From Actinobacteria bacterium UBA6100 (GTDB taxonomy: Bacteria; Actinomycetota; Coriobacteriia; Anaerosomatales; Anaerosomataceae): DNA of 64,000 nucleotides. Under the pieces are notes generated by a model. That model searched no databases and was not told the DNA's origin. It saw only the letters and a program-made list of their open reading frames with translations. This document shows, in pieces, positions 1 through 8,925 of the stretch (its first letter is position 1; each line of letters opens with the position of its first letter). The DNA is taken from positions 694 through 64,693 of the forward strand of contig DIWS01000017.1 in NCBI GenBank assembly GCA_002423585.1. The letters run 5' to 3'. The position numbers and the translations under genes are program-made.

Positions 1-98
1 TACCGCGCAGTGCGCGTTGACGCAGTACAAGCGGCAAGTGGTCTTCTTACCGCGCAGTGCGCGTTGACGCAGTACAAGCGGCAAGTGGTCTTCTTACC
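1..98. repeat. 47-bp tandem direct repeat (two full copies)
   Basis: Bases 1-47 and 48-94 are identical, and bases 95-98 start a third copy (tacc) before the sequence diverges. The second copy ends at the stop codon of the acetyltransferase gene on the minus strand (94-96). There are no spacers, so it is not a CRISPR array. Because the first copy begins exactly at base 1, the array may extend beyond the window, or it may be an assembly artefact at a contig end. Confidence 0.85.
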
Positions 99-543
99 GG
101 CCGGGATGCTTCTCCATCCGCACATGCGGCATCCCCGTGCGGCCCGAGGGGAAGCGGTCGCTCACGGTCGAGTAACCCAGCCGATGGTAGAACGGCTCGG
201 CGGTGATGCGTGCGTTCAGCCACAGCAACGACAGACCGAGACGCGCCGCCTCGGCATCCACCTCGGACATCAGCGCCCTGCCCACGCCGGAGCGCTGGAG
301 CTCGGGGAACACGCTCACCTGGCGAACGTGGCCGTCGCCTTCCGCGTCGAGCAGCAAGCAGGCGTAGCCGACGACCCTCCCGCCGCACAGCGCGATCACG
401 TGGCGGCGGTCTTCCCCGGCGTCGTCCCATCCGTCGTGACGCGGTATGCCGAAGGGGGCGAAGAGCGCTTCATGGCGCAGCGCGTGGACCTCGGCCATGC
501 GCGGATCGTCCGCATCGATCCAGAAAAGCTCGAGCGGGCTCAC
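94..543 (-). CDS. GNAT family N-acetyltransferase
   Basis: A 149-residue protein with the GNAT fold. It has a central beta-strand region (GHVRQVSVFPELQ, residues 71-83) followed by the acetyl-CoA pyrophosphate-binding motif QRSGVGRA at 83-90, and a C-terminal FYHRLGYS segment typical of the last strands. The family transfers acetyl groups from acetyl-CoA to amines; the substrate here cannot be told from sequence. The start codon overlaps the nadE stop by four bases, so it is translationally coupled as the last gene of a nadE transcript. The stop codon falls at the edge of the 47-bp tandem repeat. Confidence 0.85.
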   Translation of the reverse strand: MSPLELFWIDADDPRMAEVHALRHEALFAPFGIPRHDGWDDAGEDRRHVIALCGGRVVGYACLLLDAEGDGHVRQVSVFPELQRSGVGRALMSEVDAEAARLGLSLLWLNARITAEPFYHRLGYSTVSDRFPSGRTGMPHVRMEKHPGR

Positions 544-2159
544 TCCGCGCCTCGATACAGGTTGGTGATAGGCATCCGGCGGTCTCGGCCGAACGCCTTG
601 TGCGTCACGCGCGTCCCGGGTGCCGCCTGACGGCGCTTGTACTCGGCGGCATCCACCAGACCGATCACGCGGTCCACCACCGCGCGGTCGAAGCCGTCGG
701 CCACGATCTCATCGGCGCAGCGGTCCTGCTCCACGTAGCCGCGCAGGATCCCATCGAGCACGTCGTAGGGCGGGAGCGAGTCCTGATCCGTCTGATCCGG
801 GCGCAGTTCGGCCGACGGCGGCTTGGTGATGGTCGCCTCGGGGATCACCGGCAGCTGCTCGTTGCGCCACCGCGCGAGTTCCCACACGTTCGTCTTGAAG
901 ACGTCCTTGATGGGCGCGAACCCGCCCACCATGTCGCCGTACAGTGTCGAGTAGCCGACCGACACCTCGCTCTTGTTCCCGGTGGCAAGCACCAGCCAGC
1001 CGAGCTTGTTGGAGAGCGCCATCAGAAGCGTGCCCCGCACGCGGGCCTGGAGGTTCTCTTCGGTCACATCGACCGGCAGCTCCCCGATGGCGGGCTCGAG
1101 TGTTCCGAGAAGCGACTCGAAGGTCGAGTCTATGGGCAGGGTGAGAGCATCGATCCCGAGGTTCGCGGCGAGCACGAGCGCATCGTCGACGCTGCCGTCA
1201 CTGGAGTATGGCCCCGGCATCAGCACACCGTGGACATGGTCGGTGCCGAGTGCGTCGGTCGCGATCGCCGCCACCAGTGCGGAGTCGATACCGCCGGACA
1301 GGCCCACCACCGCATCGGTGAAGCCGTTCTTACGCACGTAGTCGGCAAGCCCGAGCTGGAGCGCCCGGTAGATCTCGGCAGGACCCTCGAGGCTCGCCGA
1401 GATCGCGCCGGGCTCAAGGGCACGACCCTCGGCGGCGATCGCGGCCGCGCGGCCGATGTCGGCCACGATCATGCCTTCGGCGAACGCCGGCGCACGCGCC
1501 ACGAGACGGCCCCCGGGGCCCACGATCACGGAGCGTCCGTCGAAGACGAGCTCGTCCTGACCGCCGATCAGGTTGCAGTACGCCACCCACACAGGGTCGG
1601 CCGTCGTGCGGGCGCGGAGCATCGCCTCGCGCTCGCCGGCCTTGCCGACGTGGAACGGCGAGGCCGACAGGTTGAGCACGACGCTCGCGCCGGCCGCCGC
1701 GAGCCGGGCGGTCGTCTCCGGCACCCAGATGTCCTCGCAGATGGTGATCGCGCAGCGCTCACCGGCGATCGTGATGATCACGTCCCGATCGCCGGGCTCG
1801 AAGTACCGCTCCTCATCGAACACACCGTAGTTGGGTAGCAGGCGCTTGTGGTAGACGGCCTCGATGCGACCGCCTCGCACGAGCGCCGCCGCGTTGCCGA
1901 GGCCGGCCCCGGTGCGATCCACGAAGCCGACGAGTGCCGGCGTGGCAGCCGCCGCCGCGAACGCATCGAGCGCCTCGAGCGCGCGATCAACGAAGTCCGG
2001 ACGAGCAAGCAGGTCCTCGGGAGGATAGCCCGTGAGGGCCAGTTCGGGCAGCACGACGAGGTCGACCTGCCCGGCGGCGTTCACCACCTCGACGCACCGT
2101 GCGAGATTCCCCGCGATGTCGCCGACCGTGGCATTGATCTGTCCGAGTGCGATGCGCAT
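540..2159 (-). CDS. nadE: Glutamine-dependent NAD+ synthetase
   Basis: A 539-residue two-domain enzyme that amidates deamido-NAD+ to NAD+ using glutamine and ATP in the cytoplasm. Residues 1-260 form a nitrilase-type glutaminase domain with the Glu-Lys-Cys triad visible as E39 (LPELALTG), K105 (HKRLLPN) and C141 (ITICEDIW). The synthetase domain follows, with the PP-loop SGGIDS at 288-293. Length and order match the glutamine-dependent form. It starts at ATG 2159 and is divergent from the selenoprotein gene, with 94 bases between them. The downstream acetyltransferase overlaps it by four bases. Confidence 0.96.
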   Translation of the reverse strand: MRIALGQINATVGDIAGNLARCVEVVNAAGQVDLVVLPELALTGYPPEDLLARPDFVDRALEALDAFAAAAATPALVGFVDRTGAGLGNAAALVRGGRIEAVYHKRLLPNYGVFDEERYFEPGDRDVIITIAGERCAITICEDIWVPETTARLAAAGASVVLNLSASPFHVGKAGEREAMLRARTTADPVWVAYCNLIGGQDELVFDGRSVIVGPGGRLVARAPAFAEGMIVADIGRAAAIAAEGRALEPGAISASLEGPAEIYRALQLGLADYVRKNGFTDAVVGLSGGIDSALVAAIATDALGTDHVHGVLMPGPYSSDGSVDDALVLAANLGIDALTLPIDSTFESLLGTLEPAIGELPVDVTEENLQARVRGTLLMALSNKLGWLVLATGNKSEVSVGYSTLYGDMVGGFAPIKDVFKTNVWELARWRNEQLPVIPEATITKPPSAELRPDQTDQDSLPPYDVLDGILRGYVEQDRCADEIVADGFDRAVVDRVIGLVDAAEYKRRQAAPGTRVTHKAFGRDRRMPITNLYRGAE

Positions 2160-2220
2160 GGGCCGAGTCTATCACCACGCCGGAGCCCGCCGAAGCGCAA
2201 GACGCGAGCATGGTTCGGGG

Positions 2221-2226
2221 TACACT
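2221..2226 (+). promoter_or_regulatory. Candidate -10 element for the selenoprotein gene
   Basis: TACACT lies 27 bases before the ATG at 2254 and would put the transcription start near 2233. No good -35 box is visible at the usual spacing, so this is a weak call. Confidence 0.3.
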
Positions 2227-2253
2227 AGACAGAAGACCGACGGAAGGAGCCCG

Positions 2254-2658
2254 ATGCGCCGAATCACCAGGTTCATCTCGATCGCGACTCTGCTCGTGCT
2301 CGTATTCACCATTGCGGCCTGCGCGCAGGATGACGGTGTCTCGGACAAGCCCGTTGCCAACGAAGACCCCGTTCCCGAGGGCATGCCCGTGATGTACGAG
2401 TTCTACACGGACTCTTGACCGAGCTGCCTCAAGATGGCGCCCATCGTGAGTGGGCTCGTGGACGACTATGAGGGCGACGTTGCGATCCGCGTGTACAACG
2501 TCGAGACCAGCGACGAGGGAGCACGGCTCGCCGAGGAGTACGGCGTCCAGTTCGTCCCGACGTTCATCTTCGTGAACGCCGACGGCGAGGATGTCGATCA
2601 GCTCATCGGCGAGGTCTCGGAGGGCACGCTCAAGGCCTCCCTCGACGACCTCAAGTAA
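2254..2658 (+). CDS. Thioredoxin-like selenolipoprotein (UGA = selenocysteine)
   Basis: The reading frame from ATG 2254 has a single in-frame TGA at 2416-2418 and then continues unbroken to TAA at 2656-2658. Read through, it is a 134-residue protein. Residues 1-25 are a lipoprotein signal ending in a lipobox-like TIAAC. A thioredoxin fold follows: FYTDS-U55-P-S-C58-LKMAP at the active site, VYNVETSDE as the next strand, and VQFVPTFIFVN with the cis-proline. The UGA falls exactly where thioredoxins carry the first cysteine of CxxC, giving a redox-active UxxC. A GGAAGGAG ribosome site lies 5-6 bases upstream of the start, a SECIS-like hairpin starts two bases after the UGA, and a terminator follows the stop. 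It is probably an envelope thiol/disulfide or peroxide reductase. The alternatives, a nonsense mutation or sequencing error, fit poorly because the downstream half is intact. selA, selB and selC are not in the window. Confidence 0.85.
2420..2458 (+). promoter_or_regulatory. SECIS-like stem-loop immediately after the UGA
   Basis: Three nested perfect helices occur: 2420-2424 with 2454-2458 (CGAGC/GCTCG), 2428-2431 with 2447-2450 (CTCA/TGAG), and 2433-2437 with 2441-2445 (GATGG/CCATC). They are capped by the loop CGC at 2438-2440. Bacterial SECIS elements sit inside the coding sequence just 3' of the UGA and usually carry a G in the apical loop. The UGA-to-upper-stem distance of about 9-14 bases fits. 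Recognition by SelB is inferred, not shown. Confidence 0.72.
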
Positions 2659-2668
2659 TAAGCGAGAA

Positions 2669-2690
2669 GGGCCGCCTCCGGGCGGTCCTT
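2669..2690 (+). terminator. Intrinsic terminator after the selenoprotein gene
   Basis: An 8-bp stem (2669-2676 with 2681-2688, one G-U pair) with the tetraloop TCCG is followed by TTGT. It begins ten bases after the stop codon. The T-run is short. Confidence 0.6.
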
Positions 2691-2749
2691 GTCGCTTCGG
2701 CGGACGCACCGGGTGGTTGGGGGCCGCCCGGCCGGGGAGAGGGACCGCG

Positions 2750-3364
2750 ATGACCGTTGAGACACCGAACAGCGCCGAGTTCTCGCTGGCTGCCAAGGCC
2801 TACCTGTGCGCGGGCAGATACCTGCCCGCAGCGGGAATGATGTTCGGCTACCCGTCTCCGCAGGGACCGCGTGTGGATCAGCGCACGCTCGCCAAGGGCA
2901 TCTTCGCGCTGACCCTCGACTGGCTGCAGAACGCGGGATATGCGCAGGTGTGGGAAGGCGTGGGCAAGTTCGGCCTTCAGAAGCCGCCCGTACTGTTCGT
3001 GCGCGCCGTCTACAACGACGCCACCGGCTTCAGCGGCGACTTTCTCAGGGCGACGCACTGGGAGGACGCCACGCTGATCACCGTGGTCTCCCGGCTGCTT
3101 CACATGGCTCAGGCGCCGTTCATCGACTTCCTCGACGACCTCCCGCGCGAGTTCGTGGAGGCCGGGATCCTCACCCGCGGTGGTTATGCCGCCCACGGCA
3201 ACGTGTGGAACGCCGAATGGCTCACCTACCTCCAGGAAGCCTGGCTCCCCGAGGTCTCGGAAGCGTGGCAGCGCGTGCACGCCAGGCCCGATTGGCCGAT
3301 CATCGAGCGCAACATCATGTTCGCCGTGGCCATGAACCAGCACTCGGAACGCGACGATGACTGA
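2750..3364 (+). CDS. Conserved-looking hypothetical protein
   Basis: A 204-residue protein that I do not recognise. The ATG at 2750 follows a purine-rich GGGGAGAGGG; a longer frame upstream has no ribosome site. The sequence is soluble and rich in aromatics (LTLDWLQNAGYAQVW, RATHWEDATLI, WNAEWLTYLQEAWLPEV), without signal peptide, membrane segment or obvious catalytic motif. It ends in an acidic DDD tail. Its stop overlaps the next gene by eight bases, so the two are translationally coupled and probably work together. It is separated from the selenoprotein by a terminator and therefore probably has its own promoter. Confidence 0.7.
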   Translation: MTVETPNSAEFSLAAKAYLCAGRYLPAAGMMFGYPSPQGPRVDQRTLAKGIFALTLDWLQNAGYAQVWEGVGKFGLQKPPVLFVRAVYNDATGFSGDFLRATHWEDATLITVVSRLLHMAQAPFIDFLDDLPREFVEAGILTRGGYAAHGNVWNAEWLTYLQEAWLPEVSEAWQRVHARPDWPIIERNIMFAVAMNQHSERDDD

Positions 3365-4019
3365 CGCGCCCCGCTACCTGCGTGAGCCGCCGGACGAGCA
3401 CCCGGCTGTGGTCGCATACCTGGAGAAGCCCGGTGGCCTCGGCGAGGAGACCGTGCAGGCGAGCCTGCTGCTGCTCGTCGCGACCGGCGCCCTCGAACAG
3501 CGGCGAAGCACGCGACGGGTCACCACCATCGCACGTGCTCACGATATCGAAGTGACCGAGTTGCGGCCTGTCACCGAGCGATGGGACGCACTGGACGTGC
3601 TCGATAAGGAGCTCATCTCACTGCTGTGGGGCACGCTCGGCGGAGCAGGTGCCCTGTCGCTCGCCGACCTGCAGGCAGCGGTAAGGAGGCGCCCCGACAG
3701 CTTCGCGGCCGCGCTGCAGCACTGGCACGCGAGCGTCGCCGCGCGTGCCGCACAGCTCGGACTCGTGGAGGGCGGGAAGCGGACCGAGCTCGGCAACGCG
3801 GCGCGCGAGCGACACCGGGCCTTCCGCCGCTACCTGAAGGAGTTCGGCACGCTCGAGGACGAACCGCCAGTGGCCGTGGCGCTGTGGGGCCCCTATCTCG
3901 CGTACGCGGTGCTTTTCGGCCTCGGCGACCGTGTCGCACGCGAGCTCGGACTGGATTCGCCGAGCGTGGCCGCCGACCCGAACCTGGCGGTCTGGAAGGC
4001 CTGGCTGAGCCTGGACTAG
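3357..4019 (+). CDS. Soluble protein resembling the C-terminal part of DUF2207
   Basis: A 220-residue protein. The segment at about 150-200 (FRRYLKEFGTLEDEPPVAVALWGPYLAYAVLFGLGDRVAREL) resembles the C-terminal cytoplasmic portion of DUF2207 (YciQ-like) membrane proteins. The N-terminal half looks like the winged-helix-like part that precedes it (DVLDKELISLLWGTLGG). The signal peptide, DUF2207 beta domain and membrane helices normally present are missing, so this is a stand-alone derivative. The start ATG 3357 overlaps the preceding gene by eight bases. Its TAG stop (4017-4019) overlaps the convergent trpA stop (4016-4018). The family assignment is from memory and the function is unknown. Confidence 0.65.
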   Translation: MTDAPRYLREPPDEHPAVVAYLEKPGGLGEETVQASLLLLVATGALEQRRSTRRVTTIARAHDIEVTELRPVTERWDALDVLDKELISLLWGTLGGAGALSLADLQAAVRRRPDSFAAALQHWHASVAARAAQLGLVEGGKRTELGNAARERHRAFRRYLKEFGTLEDEPPVAVALWGPYLAYAVLFGLGDRVARELGLDSPSVAADPNLAVWKAWLSLD

Positions 4020-4796
4020 CCGTTGACCGCCTGAGCCAGTTCGCGCACGAAGCGCTCGACGTCACCGGGCTCGGACTGCCGCTTCACGATGGCACTGCCC
4101 ACGATCACGCCATCTGCGGTCGCCGCCACCTGGGCAGCCTGTGCTGGCGTGCTCACACCGAAGCCCACCGCGATGGGAAGCGATGTGTGTGCGCGAACGC
4201 GCTCGACCTGATCGGAAAGCCCGAGCGCGACGCTCTCCCGCTCGCCCGTGGTCCCTGTGGCGCTCACGCAGTAGACGAAGCCCTGTGATGCTGCCGCCAC
4301 CACCGCGAGTCGCTCCTCGGTGGATGTCGGCGCGACGAGGAACACCGTGTCCAGGCCGTGCGCCAAACGCAGCCAGGGCGCGGCCGCCTCGGGGGGCATG
4401 TCGGGCACGATCACGCCGGCCACACCCGCCTCGCGCATCGCATCAGCGGCGGCGCCCAGCCCCATGCGCATGAGCGGATTGAGGTACGTCATCACCACGA
4501 CAGGCGGCGCCCGGTCCACTCCGGGGTCGCGCACGAACGCCTCGGCCACCTGCAGTGCGTGGATGAGACCGAACCCGCCCTCCTGTTCGCGCGCCACCCT
4601 CGCGGCCTCTGCAATCACCGGACCGTCGGCCAGCGGATCGCCGTACGGCACGCCGAGTTCGATCACATCGGCACCGCCGCGCGCCGCCGCGCGAAGCGCT
4701 TCCAGCGAGGTCTCCCGGTCGGGGTAGCCTGCCATGAGGTACGTGATGAGCGCGGACCCCCCGCGCCGGAACGCGGTGGTCAACCGTGACGGCGCC

Positions 4797-4804
<8 letters not shown>
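4016..4804 (-). CDS. trpA: Tryptophan synthase alpha subunit
   Basis: A 262-residue TIM-barrel protein that cleaves indole-3-glycerol phosphate to indole and glyceraldehyde 3-phosphate, passing indole to TrpB. The catalytic Glu49 (DVIELGVPYGDPLADGP) and Asp60 are at the positions expected for the family. The phosphate-binding GFGVSTPAQ and GVIVGSAIV motifs are near the C terminus. It is the last gene of the trp operon. Its start overlaps trpB1 by eight bases, and its stop codon overlaps that of the convergent DUF2207-like gene, leaving no room for a separate terminator. Confidence 0.97.
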
Positions 4805-6024
<1,220 letters not shown>

Positions 6025-6032
<8 letters not shown>

Positions 6033-6672
6033 CCAATGCCTCCTGGTCCGCGGCGCGCACGGCCGCAACGAAATCCTCGATGAGCTGGTGGTCCTTGATT
6101 CCGGGCGCCGACTCGACGCCGGATGAGACATCCACCGCGAACGGGCTCAGGGCCCGCACCGCCTCCCCTACATTCGCCGGGCCGAGCCCCCCGGCGAGCA
6201 GCACAGGCGCCCACGCAGGCAGACGCCCCGAGACATCGTACCAGTCGAACGCGAGCCCGGTCCCGCCGTGCGCGCCACCCGGCACAAGGGTGTCGAGCAG
6301 GAGCGCGGCGACCGAGCCGCGATACGGCTCCAGGCGCGTCGGATCGAAGTCCGGCCCCACACGCACCGCCTTGATGACCGGCACGGGCGCGGCCTCGCAC
6401 GTCTCGGGTGCCTCGTCGCCGTGGAACTGCACGGCCGTGAGGCCAAGACGCGCGACCGCTTCCCACACGTCGTCGGCCCGCGCATCGACGAACACGCCGA
6501 TGCGAGCCACGAGCGGTGGCGCCTCGGCGAACACCTTGGCCGCCTGATCGAGGTTCACCTGCCGCTTCGACGGTGCGAGCACCACCCCGAGGGCGTCGGC
6601 GCCGGAGGACACCGCGTGAGCGGCATCCTCCGGCCGGGTGAGTCCGCAGATCTTGATGCGCGTCCGGTGCAT
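6025..6672 (-). CDS. trpF: Phosphoribosylanthranilate isomerase
   Basis: A 215-residue TIM barrel converting N-(5'-phosphoribosyl)anthranilate to the carboxyphenylamino-deoxyribulose phosphate used by TrpC. The KICGLTRPEDA motif with the catalytic cysteine is at residues 6-16, VQFHGDE is central, and the catalytic aspartate lies in AVDVSSGVE near the C terminus. The ATG at 6672 starts two codons before the motif-bearing strand, as is usual; a longer frame to 6756 would run into trpB2. It begins one base after the trpB2 stop and overlaps trpB1. Confidence 0.96.
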
Positions 6673-6673
6673 C

Positions 6674-8038
6674 CTACTCCGCCTCGTGAAGCGTGGCGCC
6701 GGCGGCGAAGTCGAAGTCCCTGAGCTCGCCCGCGTTGTACGCTGCGTAAGCGGCAAGATCGAAGTGTCCGTGTCCTGAAAGATTGAACAGGATGATCTTG
6801 TCCTCGCCTGCCGCCTGTGCGGCCTTCGCCTCGTTTATGGCCGCGAGGATCGCGTGGCTGCTCTCCGGCGCGGGCAGGATGCCCTCGGCGCGCGCGAACT
6901 GCACCGCAGCCTCGAAACAAGCGGTCTGGTCCACCGCTACCGCTTCGACCTCGCCCTCATGGACGAGCTGCGAGACCAGCGGCGAGTCGCCGTGGTAGCG
7001 CAGACCCCCGGCGTGGATACCCGCCGGGACGAAGTCGTGGCCGAGCGTGTACATCAGCATCTGCGGCGTCATGCCGGCCTCATCGCCCAGATCGTAGCGG
7101 TACTCGCCGGCCGTGAGCGTCGGGCACGCCTTCGGCTCGACCGCGAGCAGGCGCGCATTGCTCTTGCCTTCGAGCTTCCGGTGGTAGTACGGGAACGCGA
7201 TACCGGCGAAGTTGCTGCCGCCGCCGATGCAGCCGATCACAACGTCCGGCTCTTCCTCGGCGAGCGCCATCTGCTCGATGGCTTCGAGGCCGATGATGGT
7301 CTGGTGCAGGCACACATGGTTGAGCACCGAGCCCAGCGAGTAGTGCGTGCCGGGGTCCTTGATCGCGACCTCACATGCCTCGGAGATCGCGATGCCGAGC
7401 GATCCGGTGGAGTCCGGATCCATCGCGAGCACGTGCCGCCCCGCGTCGGTGAGGTTCGTGGGCGAGGCATGCACCGTGCCGCCATAGGTCTCCATGAGGA
7501 TGCGGCGGTACGGCTTCTGCTCGTAGCTCACCTTGACCATGAAGACCTCGACGTCGATGCCATAGAGCGCGCCGGCGATCGACAGCGCGCTTCCCCACTG
7601 GCCCGCCCCTGTCTCGGTCGCGAGCTTCGTGATGCCTTCCTGCTTGTTGTAGTAGGCCTGCGGGATGGCGGTGTTCGGCTTGTGCGATCCGGCCGGACTC
7701 ACACCCTCATACTTGTAGAAGATCTTGACCCCCTCGGGCAGGCCGAGGTTGCGCTCGAGCTGCTTGGCGCGCAAGAGCGGTGAGGGACGGTAGGTCTTGT
7801 ACACGTCGATGACCGCGCCGGGGATGTCGATCCAGCGATCCGGAGACATCTCCTGCCTGATGACCTCCGCGGGGAAGAGCATCGCAAGCCGTTCCCCGAT
7901 CTGGTCCATCGTGAGCTCCGTGCCATCGGGGGCGAACGCCTTCGGAGGCGCTGCCGGATTCTTCAGATCCGGGATCACGTTGTACCAGGCCTCCGGGATC
8001 CTGGTCTCGTCCAGTCCGAACCTCGTCTTGTCGCTCAT
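6674..8038 (-). CDS. TrpB2-type tryptophan synthase beta-like protein
   Basis: A 454-residue PLP protein of the TrpB2 class (COG1350-like), longer and more diverged than TrpB1. It shows the TrpB2 N-terminal extension (MSDKTRFGLDETRIPEAWYN), the PLP lysine at about residue 120 in AGSHKPNTA, ETGAGQWG and CIGGGSNF. TrpB2 proteins make tryptophan from indole and a serine-type substrate, some preferring O-phosphoserine, and generally do not pair tightly with TrpA. It sits between trpC and trpF in an operon that also has trpB1, suggesting an indole-salvage or backup role. An 80-base gap separates it from trpC, the largest gap inside the operon. Confidence 0.92.
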   Translation of the reverse strand: MSDKTRFGLDETRIPEAWYNVIPDLKNPAAPPKAFAPDGTELTMDQIGERLAMLFPAEVIRQEMSPDRWIDIPGAVIDVYKTYRPSPLLRAKQLERNLGLPEGVKIFYKYEGVSPAGSHKPNTAIPQAYYNKQEGITKLATETGAGQWGSALSIAGALYGIDVEVFMVKVSYEQKPYRRILMETYGGTVHASPTNLTDAGRHVLAMDPDSTGSLGIAISEACEVAIKDPGTHYSLGSVLNHVCLHQTIIGLEAIEQMALAEEEPDVVIGCIGGGSNFAGIAFPYYHRKLEGKSNARLLAVEPKACPTLTAGEYRYDLGDEAGMTPQMLMYTLGHDFVPAGIHAGGLRYHGDSPLVSQLVHEGEVEAVAVDQTACFEAAVQFARAEGILPAPESSHAILAAINEAKAAQAAGEDKIILFNLSGHGHFDLAAYAAYNAGELRDFDFAAGATLHEAE

Positions 8039-8118
8039 GGCCGTACCCCTTTCCTCAGTGGCCTCCAGCCCCGGCAGACCGTGTCCGCGAGCGTCCCGCT
8101 CCCGGATGCTCCTGTTCG

Positions 8119-8925
8119 CTATCGTTTCGGGCGCTTCAGCACGCCCGTCAGTGCCCTCAACGCTCCTTCCGGATCCGACGCTCTCATGAGAGATGTTCCG
8201 ACGAGCACCGCGTCAGCACCGGCATCTGCGGCGGCTTCGACATCGGCCCGAGTGTTGATGCCACTGGCGGCGATCACGAACGTGTCGCAGCAGCTGGCGG
8301 CCTCCGACACGACCTCGAGCTGGCGCTCCTTGTCCACCTGCAGCGTATGGAGATCGCGCGCGTTGACCGCGATCACCTCGGCGCCGAAGCTGCCCGCCAG
8401 GTCCAACTCGTCCAGATTCGCTACTTCCAGCACCGGTCCGAGTCCGAGCTCCCACGCGTGATCGATGTACTCGGGCGTGGAGGCCCCGAGCACGCTGATC
8501 ATGAGCAGCACGGCATCGGCGCCGCTCGCTCGCGCCATGTAGAGCTGGATAGGGTCCACGATGATGTCCTTGCACATGATCGGCAGCTCTACCGCATCGA
8601 CCACGTCGCTGAGATCGGCGAACGAACCGCCGAAGTTCTCCGGTTCGGTGAGCACCGAGAGCGCGGCCGCCCCTCCAGCGGCATACCGCCGTGCCTGTGC
8701 CGAGGCGGAGGAACCCGGAGCGATCGGTCCCTCACTCGGCGACGCCTTCTTGACTTCAGCCACCACGCACACATCCGCGCGATCGCGCATGATCATCAGG
8801 TCCTCGACCGGGCGCGGCTCCCTGGCGCAGCGGAGAAGCACCGAACGTTCGACACCGGTGAGCGAGCCGAATTCGGCTAAGACCCGCTCTCTGCGACGCG
8901 CCACAGCTGTCTCCAGGAAGCTCAC
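8119..8925 (-). CDS. trpC: Indole-3-glycerol-phosphate synthase
   Basis: A 268-residue TIM barrel that cyclises carboxyphenylamino-deoxyribulose phosphate to indole-3-glycerol phosphate. Hallmarks include AEVKKASPSEGPI with the catalytic lysine (about residues 56-68), MCKDIIVD, LEVANLDELD, VIAVNARDLHTL and the phosphate-binding VLVGTSLMRA. It starts with GTG 8925, which overlaps the trpD stop as GTGA, giving translational coupling. It is third in the trp operon. Confidence 0.97.
   Translation of the reverse strand: MSFLETAVARRRERVLAEFGSLTGVERSVLLRCAREPRPVEDLMIMRDRADVCVVAEVKKASPSEGPIAPGSSASAQARRYAAGGAAALSVLTEPENFGGSFADLSDVVDAVELPIMCKDIIVDPIQLYMARASGADAVLLMISVLGASTPEYIDHAWELGLGPVLEVANLDELDLAGSFGAEVIAVNARDLHTLQVDKERQLEVVSEAASCCDTFVIAASGINTRADVEAAADAGADAVLVGTSLMRASDPEGALRALTGVLKRPKR

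Noticed and set aside
1..98. CRISPR-like array from the direct repeats at the edge
   Set aside because: The copies are directly abutting with no spacers and no cas genes are nearby.
2434..2658. A short thioredoxin fragment starting at the ATG at 2434, separate from a lipoprotein ending at 2418
   Set aside because: The two pieces are in one frame around a single UGA at the thioredoxin active-site position; a start at 2434 would remove the first strand and the active site and has no ribosome site.
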